DNA of 64,000 bases from an uncultured Clostridia bacterium (GCA_947625245.1 CANQNO010000004.1:1-64000), one strand, 5' to 3'; shown: positions 8,267 through 16,865, counted from the stretch's first letter. Numbers and translations: made by a program. The notes: generated by a model from the letters alone, not told the origin.

Positions 8267-9940
8267 TTACAGCCACATTACGTTGTTTACGGCAAACGCG
8301 GAATCGCTCTTTATTGTAAGTTTTACGCCCGAAACAAAACCCGAAAGAGGAACGCCGCCCGCATTTTTAAACAGTTTGCAATCGGCGACGACGCTCTGCC
8401 ATACGCCGCCCACTATTTCGTCCTCGTAAACAAACTCCTCCCCGCTCGCGCCGTCGGTATAGATAAGTTTGACTACCGCCGTCTTGTCGCAGTACAAATC
8501 AAGTTTGAGAACGCTGCCCGCAGACGGGGAATATACGGGACTGTTAAGTTTGTAGGTCGTAAGACCGTGTTTGGAATAAAGCCCTTTTACTCCGTTCTTT
8601 TTTACCAGTTTGGGCATGCAGGAGTCGTCCTGAAAGAAAATTTTTCCCGTTGCCGCCTCGGACGGGTCGGAAAAAGTAAACGCAAAAACGTTTTCCTTAT
8701 CCGAATACAGTACGCGGCATTTGGGAGCGGAATTTCTGAAAGTGCCGCTCACCTTTTTTGCTACGACTTTTGACCAGACCGTAAATCCGTTGATGTATTT
8801 TACGTAACAAAATGCAAAAACGGTAGACGTCTTTTCATAGACGTTCAGATAAAACTGCTGCTGTTTAGGGGTTATTTTGGATTTGGGCGGACATTCGGAC
8901 CATTCGCGTAAAGAAGATTCTATGCAGTCCTCTGCGTAATACATGCCGCAGAACTCCACTATTCCCTGTTCGTCGAACTTCGCCGTCGCGACGAGATTGG
9001 ATTCCTCGTCCATATCTATTATAACCTCCGCGGGGCGGGGTATAAACACTTGACGGTTTTTGAGGTTTTTGTCAAGGAACATAAACATATCGGCGGTACT
9101 CTTCTGCCCTATGCAGCCGTTCCAATGCACCGAATATGCTATGGAGCTGTCGTTGATATATTCCTGGTTTATGCGCGAATAAGTATCGAAAGCCCTGTCG
9201 TAATCGAAGCTCAAATCGTTTGTGGCGCAGAGCATAAGTACGGGACAATTAACGTAAGGCGCGTATGCCTGCGAATCTATTCCCGCTATAAAACGGTATC
9301 TCTCTTCGTTTAAATCGGGTTCGACGGTCTGATATTTACTGATACCCGCATAGGCTTTCCAGCCCACCGCGCAAACGGGAATTATGCAGTCGAAATTTGC
9401 CGCAACGCCCAACTTCCACGCTATTTCGCCGCCGTCGCGTATGCCCACTACGGCGATTTTGCCGTTTTCGTTACGTTTTAAAGCGTATTTGCGGGCATAA
9501 ATGCCTACGGCGACCCACTCGTACCAGCTCGTTTCGGCGGCGCTTTCGTCCACATAACCGTAATGCCTGCCGCTTTCGGCAAAGTTGGCATATGATATCT
9601 CTTCGGGATAGCGTGTATAAAATTCACAGCCGTCCCACTTCCCGCGGTAGTCTACCATGAGCGCAGAATAGCCGCGCTTTACGAACATCCTCAAAAGCCC
9701 GTAATCCACCGTATCCCTGCTGTCGGAAAAGATTATCACCGTTTCGGGTTTTGTGGCGTTTTTGTCGTAAGCATAAGCTCCCGCAACCGAAACTCTGCCC
9801 GAACCGGTCTCGCGGCCGTCAAAGGTGACCTTTTCTATTACTATCCCGTCATCGTCGTCCGCAGACAATATGCGGGCGTGCATTTCAAGCCCGTCGTCAA
9901 ACGATTCCCATAAAGTCAATGGTGTTAAAATGTTAGGCAT
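8267..9940 (-). CDS. Alpha/beta-hydrolase-like protein lacking the nucleophile serine
   Basis: 557 aa with no signal peptide. Residues about 25-300 look like an alpha/beta-hydrolase fold of the dienelactone-hydrolase/acetylxylan-esterase kind: a strand TVIIFSDS, then YSALMVDYRG, then the elbow VVGIRDGGEIAW, then CPVLMLCATNDLSFD. At the elbow the expected GxSxGG reads GIRDGG, so Arg replaces the nucleophile Ser. The C-terminal ~250 residues are predicted beta-rich and resemble a binding module, but I do not recognise it. The gene is embedded in the operon, 9 bp after sbcC and 1 bp before lepB. The role is unknown; a non-catalytic or altered-chemistry function is plausible. Confidence 0.6.
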   Translation of the reverse strand: MPNILTPLTLWESFDDGLEMHARILSADDDDGIVIEKVTFDGRETGSGRVSVAGAYAYDKNATKPETVIIFSDSRDTVDYGLLRMFVKRGYSALMVDYRGKWDGCEFYTRYPEEISYANFAESGRHYGYVDESAAETSWYEWVAVGIYARKYALKRNENGKIAVVGIRDGGEIAWKLGVAANFDCIIPVCAVGWKAYAGISKYQTVEPDLNEERYRFIAGIDSQAYAPYVNCPVLMLCATNDLSFDYDRAFDTYSRINQEYINDSSIAYSVHWNGCIGQKSTADMFMFLDKNLKNRQVFIPRPAEVIIDMDEESNLVATAKFDEQGIVEFCGMYYAEDCIESSLREWSECPPKSKITPKQQQFYLNVYEKTSTVFAFCYVKYINGFTVWSKVVAKKVSGTFRNSAPKCRVLYSDKENVFAFTFSDPSEAATGKIFFQDDSCMPKLVKKNGVKGLYSKHGLTTYKLNSPVYSPSAGSVLKLDLYCDKTAVVKLIYTDGASGEEFVYEDEIVGGVWQSVVADCKLFKNAGGVPLSGFVSGVKLTIKSDSAFAVNNVMWL

Positions 9941-9949
9941 CTATGCTCC

Positions 9950-12613
9950 TCAGCAACACGCTTGCACGGTCGAGCCGTGGCTTTCGGTTGCCTTTAATAC
10001 CGTAATTTTGCTGTCTATTCTGTGTTTAAGCTCTTCCACGTGGCTTATTACGCCTATTGTGAAATGCTCGTTTTTCAACTTTTCGAGGGCGCTCATAACC
10101 GTATCTATGAGCGAACTGTCAAGCGTTCCGAACCCCTCGTCCAAAAAGAAAAACTCTATGGATTTAAGAGAATCGGAACATATGGTTTTGGAGAGCGCGA
10201 GCGCAAGCGACAGGGAAAGCAGAAAAGTTTCGCCCCCCGACAGGGTGTTTACGCCGCGCAGGTTGCCGCAATCGAAATTGTCGCCAACATAAAAGTTGTT
10301 GTCCCTGTATACCAAAAAGTATCGTCCGTCCGTAAGCTTTAAAAGGGTGGACGAAGCCGCAGCGGATATGTCGCACAGATATTCGTCGGCGATATATTCC
10401 AAAAAGCGGTTGTTCTTTGTCAATTCTTTAAGCCTGCCGATAAGGTCAAGCCGTTTTTTAGCCCCTTCGAGCTGTTCCCGCAGGGAATTTTTTTCGGCAA
10501 GCCTTTCCTTTAACGTACTAAGTCCCGAACGCATTACCGCGACTTCGCCGTTCAACCGGGCAAATTCCTCTTCTTCGTTTTCCTTTAAACGAAGCGCTTC
10601 CGCGACGTCGCTTTCCCGCACGGCGGAAATTCCTTCAACCGCCCGCAACTCCGCCATGCGCGCCCGCGCCGCCGCAAGGCGCATATCAAGCTCGTTCAAA
10701 GTCTTTTCGGCGTCGGGAACGGCTTCGAATTTTTGCACCGTTTCCAGACATTTTTCCGCGCTCTGCAAGCCCGATTTAGCGACCGCCGAGTTAAGTTTTG
10801 CAAAAAGCGAGGCCTCGCTCTCTTTAAGCGTAAGCCCGAGGGTCTTTAATTTTTCGAAAGTCAAGGCGGTTTCCGAACGCTCGCGTTGCGCCCTTTCGAG
10901 CTTTTCCTGCAACCCACGCCATTGCGCCTTGACTTTTTCGAGCCGCTCTTCGTTATTCCTCTCTTCGGCGGCGTAATCGCCGCAGTCGGATCCGAAAACT
11001 TCCGAAAGTTCGGTTTTAAGCTCGTCGAAGCGCTTTCTAAGTTCGGCGCCCTCTTTTAAGAGAGTTTCGAGTTTATTGTCTGATACTTTTATCAGCCCTT
11101 GGGCTGTGCTTTTGTCCTGCGTCAACTTTATGAGCTTGCGCGAGATTTCTTCTCTCTCTTTTGCCGCCTTGCTTAAAGCTTCGAGCTGATCTGTGACGTT
11201 TTCGAGCTTGAAATCTTTTAAATCGCTTATGCGGCGCTTGTAAACAGCGATTTTTTCTTTGAGTTCGCCGCTTATGAATTTATACAGATCCGTGCCGTCG
11301 CCGTAGCGTTCTACCATGGCGTTCAGGCTTACGAAATAATCGAGGGTCGCCGCGTATTCGTCTTTCAAAACGGCGCCTTTGAACTCCACGTTCATGAGCT
11401 CGCGGAGTTCGTCTATGTCGTTACCCTGCAAGGGTTTTAAGCTTTCGGCGAGCTCTTCCAATGCCGAATATTCTTTCAAATATTTTCCGCGCTCCGCTTC
11501 GGCTGCCGAATATTCATTTCGCTTAGCCGCCAGCGCGCGCTTCAATTCGTCCAGCTTTTCGGGTTTGCCCGCGCACGTCTTGTATTTTGCCGAAAGTTTT
11601 GTATATTCTTCGCTTCTTTCGGGGAAATTCCCCTCAGAAAGTTCTTTTTGGATTTCTTGTACGGCTTTTTCGGCTCTTTCAAGCTTTTCGGATTCGAGCT
11701 TTAATTTTTGCGACGTCTCCAAAATTTTTTTACGGACATCGCCGAGTTCCCCGAAAACCGCCTTTGCCTCCCTGCACACCGGCAACAGGGCAAAATCCCT
11801 GCGCAATTCCTTTAATTCGGAATCGGCTTTTTCGAGTTCAGAAATTTTTGCAACCGTTTCGTCGAGTTCCTGCTTCTTTTTAAACAGCGCAGAGACGGCG
11901 GCATACCGTTCGGCGGTTATTTTCATTTGCGACGCGCCGTCTTTCAGGCGGGCTTCCCCCTCTTTTAAACGTTTTGCAAGGAGTTCCGCTCCTTCGGGGG
12001 TGACGTCGTCATATGCCGAATATTTACCCGACAAATTTCCGTATTCGCTTTCTGCTTCGCTCTGCTTTGCGGAAATTTTTTCCTTTAACCTGTCGCCGTA
12101 TTTAGATAGAGAAAACAGCCTTTCTATCAGCGCAAGCCTGTCGCGCGGGGCGGATTTTACAAACTGCGAGAATTCTCCCTGCGGCAGGGCTATGCACTTG
12201 CGGAAATCTTCGGCTTCGAGCCCGAGTATTTCCACTACTTTTCTTTCGGTCTCCGTGGCTTTGTCGGCTATGCAGACGCCGTCCTCGTACAGCGCGGCGC
12301 GGTGCGTTCCGCTCTTGTCGTTTTTGATAAGCCGCTCGATATAATACGTCCTGCGCCTGCCGCCGTTAACCATGGTGAACGTGAATTTGACGCTCGCCGA
12401 ATTGCAGCGGTAGTTTATGATATCAGTCTTTTCCTTGCTGCGCTCCACCCTGCCGTACAATGCAAAATTTATGCAGTCGAGAATAGTGCTCTTCCCGCTT
12501 CCGGTATCCCCGAAAATGCCGAAAATACCGCTTTGCATTAATTTTTCAAAGTCTATTATAGTATGCTCGGAAAAGCTGTTTATGCCTTCGAATTCAAGTT
12601 TTACGGGTTTCAT
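9950..12613 (-). CDS. sbcC: SbcC-type exonuclease subunit (SMC/Rad50 family)
   Basis: An 887-aa ATPase subunit of the SbcCD nuclease, which processes hairpins and DNA ends. Walker A GDTGSGKSTILD is near residue 40, the ABC signature TLSGGETFLLSLSLALAL near 790, and Walker B FFFLDEGFGTLD near 830. Long heptad-rich coiled coils fill the middle. The usual zinc-hook CxxC at the coiled-coil apex is not found, and the protein is shorter than typical SbcC (over 1000 aa). Its ATG overlaps the sbcD stop codon, so the two subunits are co-translated. Confidence 0.9.
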   Translation of the reverse strand: MKPVKLEFEGINSFSEHTIIDFEKLMQSGIFGIFGDTGSGKSTILDCINFALYGRVERSKEKTDIINYRCNSASVKFTFTMVNGGRRRTYYIERLIKNDKSGTHRAALYEDGVCIADKATETERKVVEILGLEAEDFRKCIALPQGEFSQFVKSAPRDRLALIERLFSLSKYGDRLKEKISAKQSEAESEYGNLSGKYSAYDDVTPEGAELLAKRLKEGEARLKDGASQMKITAERYAAVSALFKKKQELDETVAKISELEKADSELKELRRDFALLPVCREAKAVFGELGDVRKKILETSQKLKLESEKLERAEKAVQEIQKELSEGNFPERSEEYTKLSAKYKTCAGKPEKLDELKRALAAKRNEYSAAEAERGKYLKEYSALEELAESLKPLQGNDIDELRELMNVEFKGAVLKDEYAATLDYFVSLNAMVERYGDGTDLYKFISGELKEKIAVYKRRISDLKDFKLENVTDQLEALSKAAKEREEISRKLIKLTQDKSTAQGLIKVSDNKLETLLKEGAELRKRFDELKTELSEVFGSDCGDYAAEERNNEERLEKVKAQWRGLQEKLERAQRERSETALTFEKLKTLGLTLKESEASLFAKLNSAVAKSGLQSAEKCLETVQKFEAVPDAEKTLNELDMRLAAARARMAELRAVEGISAVRESDVAEALRLKENEEEEFARLNGEVAVMRSGLSTLKERLAEKNSLREQLEGAKKRLDLIGRLKELTKNNRFLEYIADEYLCDISAAASSTLLKLTDGRYFLVYRDNNFYVGDNFDCGNLRGVNTLSGGETFLLSLSLALALSKTICSDSLKSIEFFFLDEGFGTLDSSLIDTVMSALEKLKNEHFTIGVISHVEELKHRIDSKITVLKATESHGSTVQACC

Positions 12614-13758
12614 TCTTCCTCCGTAAGCGAAAGAAACAAACTTAAAAGTTCACCCGGGACTTCGGCGTCGAACCGCGATTTGTAAAATTCGGAAAAGAGC
12701 TGTGAGGCACTCTTGTTTTTGTTTGAAACCCTTTCCGCGGCGATAGCTGAACCCTGCACTTCCATTTTGAGGGAGACGAGATTTTCGCAGGAACGCAATT
12801 CCGCGCTTTCGGAAGGGGAAATAGGCGAGTTGAGGTTTAGGGTAAGCTCCGCAAAAGCATCGGGATAGCGCGAAAGAAGATTTAACCCCTCATCCACGCC
12901 GTTTGCCTGTAATCTGACGAGATTTTTTATGCCCGATAGCTTTATTTGCCTTAAATTCTGAAGCCTGCCGTCCGTGATTTCGAATACGTTTACCGACTTT
13001 TCATCGCCGCTTTCGTCAAAGGTGAAGCGCATCGGCGCGCCGCAATAATAGGCGTTGGCGCCCGCTTTTTGCCTGCGGTGCAAATGTCCCAAAGCGCAGT
13101 AAACGCAGCGGGGAAGCAACTCCTGCGGCACGGCGCGCGCGCCGCCCAAATCTATTTCTCTCTCGCTGTCGCTGACCTTTCCGCCCGCCACGAATATATG
13201 CGAAAGAAATACCGACGGCAGGTTTTCGGCGTTGCCGCGCTCGCCGTATTCTATCCAGCGTTTTATTTTTTCGGCGAACGGCTCATCCGATTTGCCCTCT
13301 TTAAAACGGGCTTCGTTGGGATAGGGAAGAATATTGAAATATACCTTTTCTCCCTTTCCGCCGGCGAAAACCGCATAGCCCGGCTCCGACTTTATAGGAT
13401 AAGCGCCGCCGTGGATTTTTACGGGCAAAGGCTGCAGGTCGTTGCCTACGATGTAAACCCTTTGCTCTTCTGCAAAAGCTGCCGCCGCGGTAAGGCGCAC
13501 GTAATCGTCGTGATTGCCGCTTATTATCAGCACAGTGGAAACTTCGGCAAGTTTTTTGACGCCCTCGTAAAATATCCTCTCGGCTTCGGCGGAAGGCGTA
13601 TAGGTATCGAACACGTCGCCCGCGACGAGCGCGAGTTCGACGCCCTCTTCCTTGCAGACGTTACGGATCTCGTCCAAAACGGCTCTGTATTCGCCGTAAC
13701 GCTCTCTGCCCATTAATTTTTTGCCGATATGCAGGTCGGAAGTGTGCAAAATTTTCAT
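12610..13758 (-). CDS. sbcD: SbcD-type exonuclease nuclease subunit
   Basis: A 382-aa Mre11/SbcD metallophosphoesterase, the nuclease partner of SbcC. All phosphoesterase motifs are present: DLHIGKK (Asp and His at the N-terminus), GDVFD, SGNHDD, SHIFVAGG and GHLH. The remaining C-terminal part is the SbcD capping region that contacts SbcC. It is the first gene of the nine-gene minus-strand operon. Its mRNA is predicted to start near 13859, giving a 100-nt leader that crosses the promoter of the opposing dnaD-like gene. Confidence 0.92.
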   Translation of the reverse strand: MKILHTSDLHIGKKLMGRERYGEYRAVLDEIRNVCKEEGVELALVAGDVFDTYTPSAEAERIFYEGVKKLAEVSTVLIISGNHDDYVRLTAAAAFAEEQRVYIVGNDLQPLPVKIHGGAYPIKSEPGYAVFAGGKGEKVYFNILPYPNEARFKEGKSDEPFAEKIKRWIEYGERGNAENLPSVFLSHIFVAGGKVSDSEREIDLGGARAVPQELLPRCVYCALGHLHRRQKAGANAYYCGAPMRFTFDESGDEKSVNVFEITDGRLQNLRQIKLSGIKNLVRLQANGVDEGLNLLSRYPDAFAELTLNLNSPISPSESAELRSCENLVSLKMEVQGSAIAAERVSNKNKSASQLFSEFYKSRFDAEVPGELLSLFLSLTEEE

Positions 13759-13798
13759 TTACTATTTAAAAAAAACGGAAATGACGGAATAAATGCTG

Positions 13799-13827
13799 TT
13801 GATTTTTTCCCGATTGTCTTTTATAAT
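13799..13827 (+). promoter_or_regulatory. Promoter of the dnaD-like gene
   Basis: TTGATT (13799-13804), 17-bp spacer, TATAAT (13822-13827). The predicted start near 13834 gives an ~85-nt leader that runs through the sbcD promoter. Confidence 0.65.
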
Positions 13828-13865
13828 ATCTGTTGTCACTTCCGATATTGCCGAAGTTTCTATAT

Positions 13866-13894
13866 ATTATATAGTATTTCCGTAAATAAATCAA
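13866..13894 (-). promoter_or_regulatory. Promoter of the sbcD operon, facing the dnaD promoter
   Basis: On the minus strand: TTGATT (13894-13889), 17-bp spacer, TATAAT (13871-13866). It points toward the dnaD promoter 40 bp away, so the two transcripts overlap at their 5' ends. Confidence 0.65.
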
Positions 13895-13918
13895 GCGTAA
13901 AATAAGGAGTTTGAAAAA

Positions 13919-15628
13919 ATGCCCTTTATTTCCGTTGCCGAAGAAGTAGCCGACAAGTCGTTCACTTCGGTCGAAAACAAATTCATAACAAAATACATGC
14001 CCGTTCTGGAACCCATGGCGGTAAAGGTTTACCTTTATTCGCTGTATCTGTACCAGAGCGGGAAAACGGCGTTCACCCTTTCGGATCTCGCCGCGAGTTT
14101 GCAAATAGACGAGGACAAAGCGATAGAATACTTCAGGCATCTCGAAGAATTCGAGCTTGTCTCTGTTATATCCGGAACGCCTTTCGAAGTGAAAATTCTC
14201 GACGCCGAAAATGTTTACGGTACGCCCAAAAAGTTCAAACCCGAAAAATATTCCGATTTTGCAAAATCCGTGCAGAACGTGATCAAAGGCAGGATGATCT
14301 CCACCAACGAATTCCGTGAATACTTCTGTCTTTTGGAAGAGTACGGATTTGAACAGAACGCGCTGATTATGATAATCAACTACTGCGTAAACCTGAAAGG
14401 CGACGACATCAGATATTCGTACATTGTGAAAGTAGCAAAAACTTTTGCGGCGGACGGCGATACGACGGCGGCAAAAGTCGAGGCAAGGCTGAGCGCGTTC
14501 ACCGCTTCCACCCCCGCGCTCGTCAAACTTTTCAATGCGGCGGGAATAAAAAGACAGCCCGACCCCGACGACGACGGACTGTACAAAAAATGGACGGCGG
14601 AATTCGGTTTCGAAGAGGCGGCAATCATTGCGGCGGCGAAAATATTTAAAGCCAAAAGCGTGGAAAAGCTGGACTCCGCGCTGTGCGAACTCTATAAAAA
14701 CCGCAAATTCGACGTAAAGGAAATCGCCGATTATTGCAATACCAAAAATTCCGTTTACGCGCTGACCCTTCAAATAGCAAAAAATTTGGGTGTATACGTC
14801 CAGAACCCCGCGCCGTATGCGGAAAATTACGTAGGAGATTGGTGCAATTTCGGCTATTCCAACTCCTGCCTCGAAAAACTTTCTTCCTATTGCTTTAAAA
14901 ACGGCAAAAATTCTTTCGGGGATATGGACGCCTTTTTAAAGGAACTATACGACGACGGTATAGTGGCTGACGAAAGCGTGGACGGATTTATAAGCGAAAA
15001 GATTGCCGAGGACAAGGTTTTAAAAAGGATTTTATCGGATTGCGGTCTGACGCGCAAAGTTATTTCCTGGGACAGGGAAGCGCTTAAAAGATGGAGAAGC
15101 TGGAATTTCAACGACGATATGCTCTTTGAAGCGGCAAAACTCTCTTCGGGAAAATCCAACCCGCTCGCCTATATGAACGGAATATTGTCGTCCTGGAAAA
15201 CGGAGGGGATTTTCAGCGCCGATAAAATTATCGTGCAGACCCCCGCCCGCCGCAAACCGACGGACGACCGCGACGAAAGGGCGGAAATCGAGCGGCATTA
15301 CGCCGAACTCAGACACGCCGCCGAAGACAAAGCCGAAAAAGCGCTCGCCGCGGCTATGTCCGACGGAACATATGCAAAAATGCGCAAAGAATTGAACGAT
15401 TTGTCAATACGGCTTGCGTTCGCCGAAATAAGGGACGAAAAGCAAGCGGCGGAAATTTCGGCACAAATAGAAAATCTTACGCAAAAAGCAACTTTAAGGC
15501 TGAAAGAACTTGATATGGACGAATCTCAATTCACCCCCCGCTACTCCTGCACGGTCTGCAATGACACGGGCTATGACAAAGAGGGAAAGCCATGCGAGTG
15601 CCTTAAAAGATTTTTAAAAACTCTGTAA
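13919..15628 (+). CDS. dnaD: DnaD-domain replication protein with C-terminal zinc-knuckle motif
   Basis: 569 aa. The N-terminal ~100 residues fit a winged-helix DnaD N domain. A DnaD/DnaB_2-type helical domain follows (about 120-190, EFREYFCLLEEYGFEQNALI), with further helical repeats to ~420. DnaD proteins help load the replicative helicase at origins and restart sites. The last 30 residues hold CxxC...CxC in CTVCNDTGYDKEGKPCECL, which resembles the N-terminal zinc segment of DnaI/DnaC-type helicase loaders. No ATPase domain follows it. The ribosome site TAAGGAG lies 10 nt before the ATG. The protein is more than twice the length of Bacillus DnaD (about 230 aa). Confidence 0.75.
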   Translation: MPFISVAEEVADKSFTSVENKFITKYMPVLEPMAVKVYLYSLYLYQSGKTAFTLSDLAASLQIDEDKAIEYFRHLEEFELVSVISGTPFEVKILDAENVYGTPKKFKPEKYSDFAKSVQNVIKGRMISTNEFREYFCLLEEYGFEQNALIMIINYCVNLKGDDIRYSYIVKVAKTFAADGDTTAAKVEARLSAFTASTPALVKLFNAAGIKRQPDPDDDGLYKKWTAEFGFEEAAIIAAAKIFKAKSVEKLDSALCELYKNRKFDVKEIADYCNTKNSVYALTLQIAKNLGVYVQNPAPYAENYVGDWCNFGYSNSCLEKLSSYCFKNGKNSFGDMDAFLKELYDDGIVADESVDGFISEKIAEDKVLKRILSDCGLTRKVISWDREALKRWRSWNFNDDMLFEAAKLSSGKSNPLAYMNGILSSWKTEGIFSADKIIVQTPARRKPTDDRDERAEIERHYAELRHAAEDKAEKALAAAMSDGTYAKMRKELNDLSIRLAFAEIRDEKQAAEISAQIENLTQKATLRLKELDMDESQFTPRYSCTVCNDTGYDKEGKPCECLKRFLKTL

Positions 15629-15630
15629 TA

Positions 15631-15665
15631 AAAATAAGCGGACGGCTGTGCCGTCCGCTTATTTT
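15631..15665. terminator. Terminator between dnaD-like gene and zinc-ribbon gene
   Basis: A perfect 16-bp stem (15631-15646 with 15650-15665) with a 3-nt loop, A-rich on the left arm and T-rich on the right. It can terminate both convergent genes. Confidence 0.8.
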
Positions 15666-15679
15666 GTTGTGAAATTACT

Positions 15680-16030
15680 TTAATAAGGAGTACTGCTTAT
15701 AACGCCTGCCGTTAAGCAACTGCCTGCGGCAATGATGGCAATGGTTAATAAAACGGTGAGCCCCACCGAAAGCGCGCTTATGATTATGCCCGCAAGCGCA
15801 AAGCCTTTTCCGTTTTTATTTTCGTTGACGCACTGTTTGTAACCTATGATGCTGCAAACAAGCCCGGCTAAGCTGAAGAAAAACGACAAAACCAAGCCGA
15901 CTATCGCCATTATGCTGTACTCTTTATTTTCGGGCTCGTTGCCGGCTTTAAATTCGGAAAGCTGTGCTCCGCAATAAGGGCATACGACAGCATTGTCGCT
16001 TACTTCTTTACCGCAATTTCTGCAAAACAT
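15680..16030 (-). CDS. Small zinc-ribbon membrane protein (DUF4190-like)
   Basis: A 116-aa protein that opens with the zinc ribbon MFCRNCGKEVSDNAVVCPYC, a CxxC pair on each side of a short turn. About 20 polar residues follow, then two hydrophobic segments (about 40-65 and 82-110). Between them is the sequence CSIIGYKQCVNENKNGKGFALAGI, which is characteristic of DUF4190-type proteins. It is probably a cytoplasmic-membrane protein with its zinc ribbon in the cytoplasm. Function unknown. It stands alone, convergent with the dnaD-like gene, with the tRNA-Ser repeat array upstream. Confidence 0.75.
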   Translation of the reverse strand: MFCRNCGKEVSDNAVVCPYCGAQLSEFKAGNEPENKEYSIMAIVGLVLSFFFSLAGLVCSIIGYKQCVNENKNGKGFALAGIIISALSVGLTVLLTIAIIAAGSCLTAGVISSTPY

Positions 16031-16125
16031 ATATTCTCCCTCCGCAAGATTTTCTATTTATATAATATTCCGCCGTGCGCCGAAAGTCAAGCGGCATTTG
16101 AAAAATATGTAAAAATTTGTCGTAT

Positions 16126-16496
16126 TCGCGAACCCAGCGGGGGTTCTTCATTTCCTCATACAAAGTAGGCGGAGCACTTATTGTGCTCCGCCTACTTTGG
16201 CGCAGAGAGAGGTGTTCTGCCGTTTCCCTTTCGGGAACCCTCGGCAGAGCTTCGGGCATAGCCCTCGCGCGAACCCAACGGGGGTTCTTCATTTCCCTCA
16301 TACAAAGTAGGCGGAGCACTTATTGTGCTCCGCCTACTTTGGCGCAGAGAGAGGTGTTCTGCCGTTTCCCTTTCGGGAACCCTCGGCAGAGCTTCGGGCA
16401 TAGCCCTCGCGCGAACCCAACGGGGGTTCTTCATTTCCCTCATACAAAGTAGGCGGAGCACTTATTGTGCTCCGCCTACTTTGGCGCAGAGAGAGG
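16126..16496 (-). repeat. 142-bp tandem repeat containing tRNA-Ser 3' ends
   Basis: Three hairpin copies begin at 16161, 16303 and 16445, an exact 142-bp period; the left copy differs by one indel and one substitution. Read on the minus strand, each unit has a 16-bp perfect hairpin (aaagtaggcggagcac arm, 5-nt loop), a connecting GC-rich segment with further small stems, and 15 nt identical to the 3' end of the adjacent tRNA-Ser including its encoded CCA. The third hairpin directly follows the real tRNA and probably acts as its terminator. Open frames across the array are by-products of the repeat. Confidence 0.85.
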
Positions 16497-16571
16497 GATT
16501 CGAACCCCCGTACGTATTCCTACGTAACACGATTTCGAGTCGTGCGCGTTCGACCACTCCGCCATCTCTGC
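16482..16571 (-). tRNA. tRNA-Ser (anticodon CGA)
   Basis: A 90-nt type II tRNA: acceptor GCAGAGA/TCTCTGC, discriminator G and encoded CCA (16482-16484). The anticodon loop CTCGAAA lies between GCACGA and TCGTGT, so the anticodon is CGA and it reads UCG. The long variable arm (TACGTAGGAATACGTA) and T-loop GGTTCGAATCC are clear. Confidence 0.95.
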
Positions 16572-16807
16572 AAGGTCGATTAATAAAATGCTAAAACCGT
16601 TCAACACGTTAGGGTCGCGGCATTCGTACCCGATAATTTTATAACAACGGAAATTAAATTTCAAGCGTTTTAAGGGTGATTTTCAAAATTATTCCAAAAG
16701 CCTGCGTTTAAATTTAAAATCTCCTTCTCTCCGCGCAAAAATCAGATGGCTACCACGCAATCTATTTACGGAACAAAATTACCGCCACTAAAACCGTTAA
16801 GTTTTTA
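16572..16807. other. Intergenic region upstream of tRNA-Ser and ilvA
   Basis: No gene seen. On the minus strand TTGAAA, 17-bp spacer, TAAAAT (around 16632-16662) could be the tRNA-Ser promoter with an unusually long 5' extension. The rest is AT-rich and holds no leader peptide or riboswitch that I recognise. Confidence 0.4.
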
Positions 16808-16836
16808 TTGACTTTGCAATTATAAAATTATATAAT
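16808..16836 (+). promoter_or_regulatory. Promoter of ilvA-ridA
   Basis: TTGACT (16808-16813), 17-bp spacer, TATAAT (16831-16836): near-consensus sigma-A. The predicted start near 16843 leaves a short leader with AAGGTGG as ribosome site. Confidence 0.85.
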
Positions 16837-16865
16837 TTAATCAATAAATCAAGGTGGTAAGAATT

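Noticed and set aside
13766..14773. 335-codon minus-strand frame opposite the dnaD-like gene
   Set aside because: It is antisense to a well-supported gene with DnaD domains; long antisense frames are common here because of GC-rich third positions.
16117..16461. Open frames of 60-110 codons on both strands in the tRNA-Ser repeat
   Set aside because: They arise from the 142-bp repeat (not a stop-free design of a gene), overlap on both strands and have no ribosome site.
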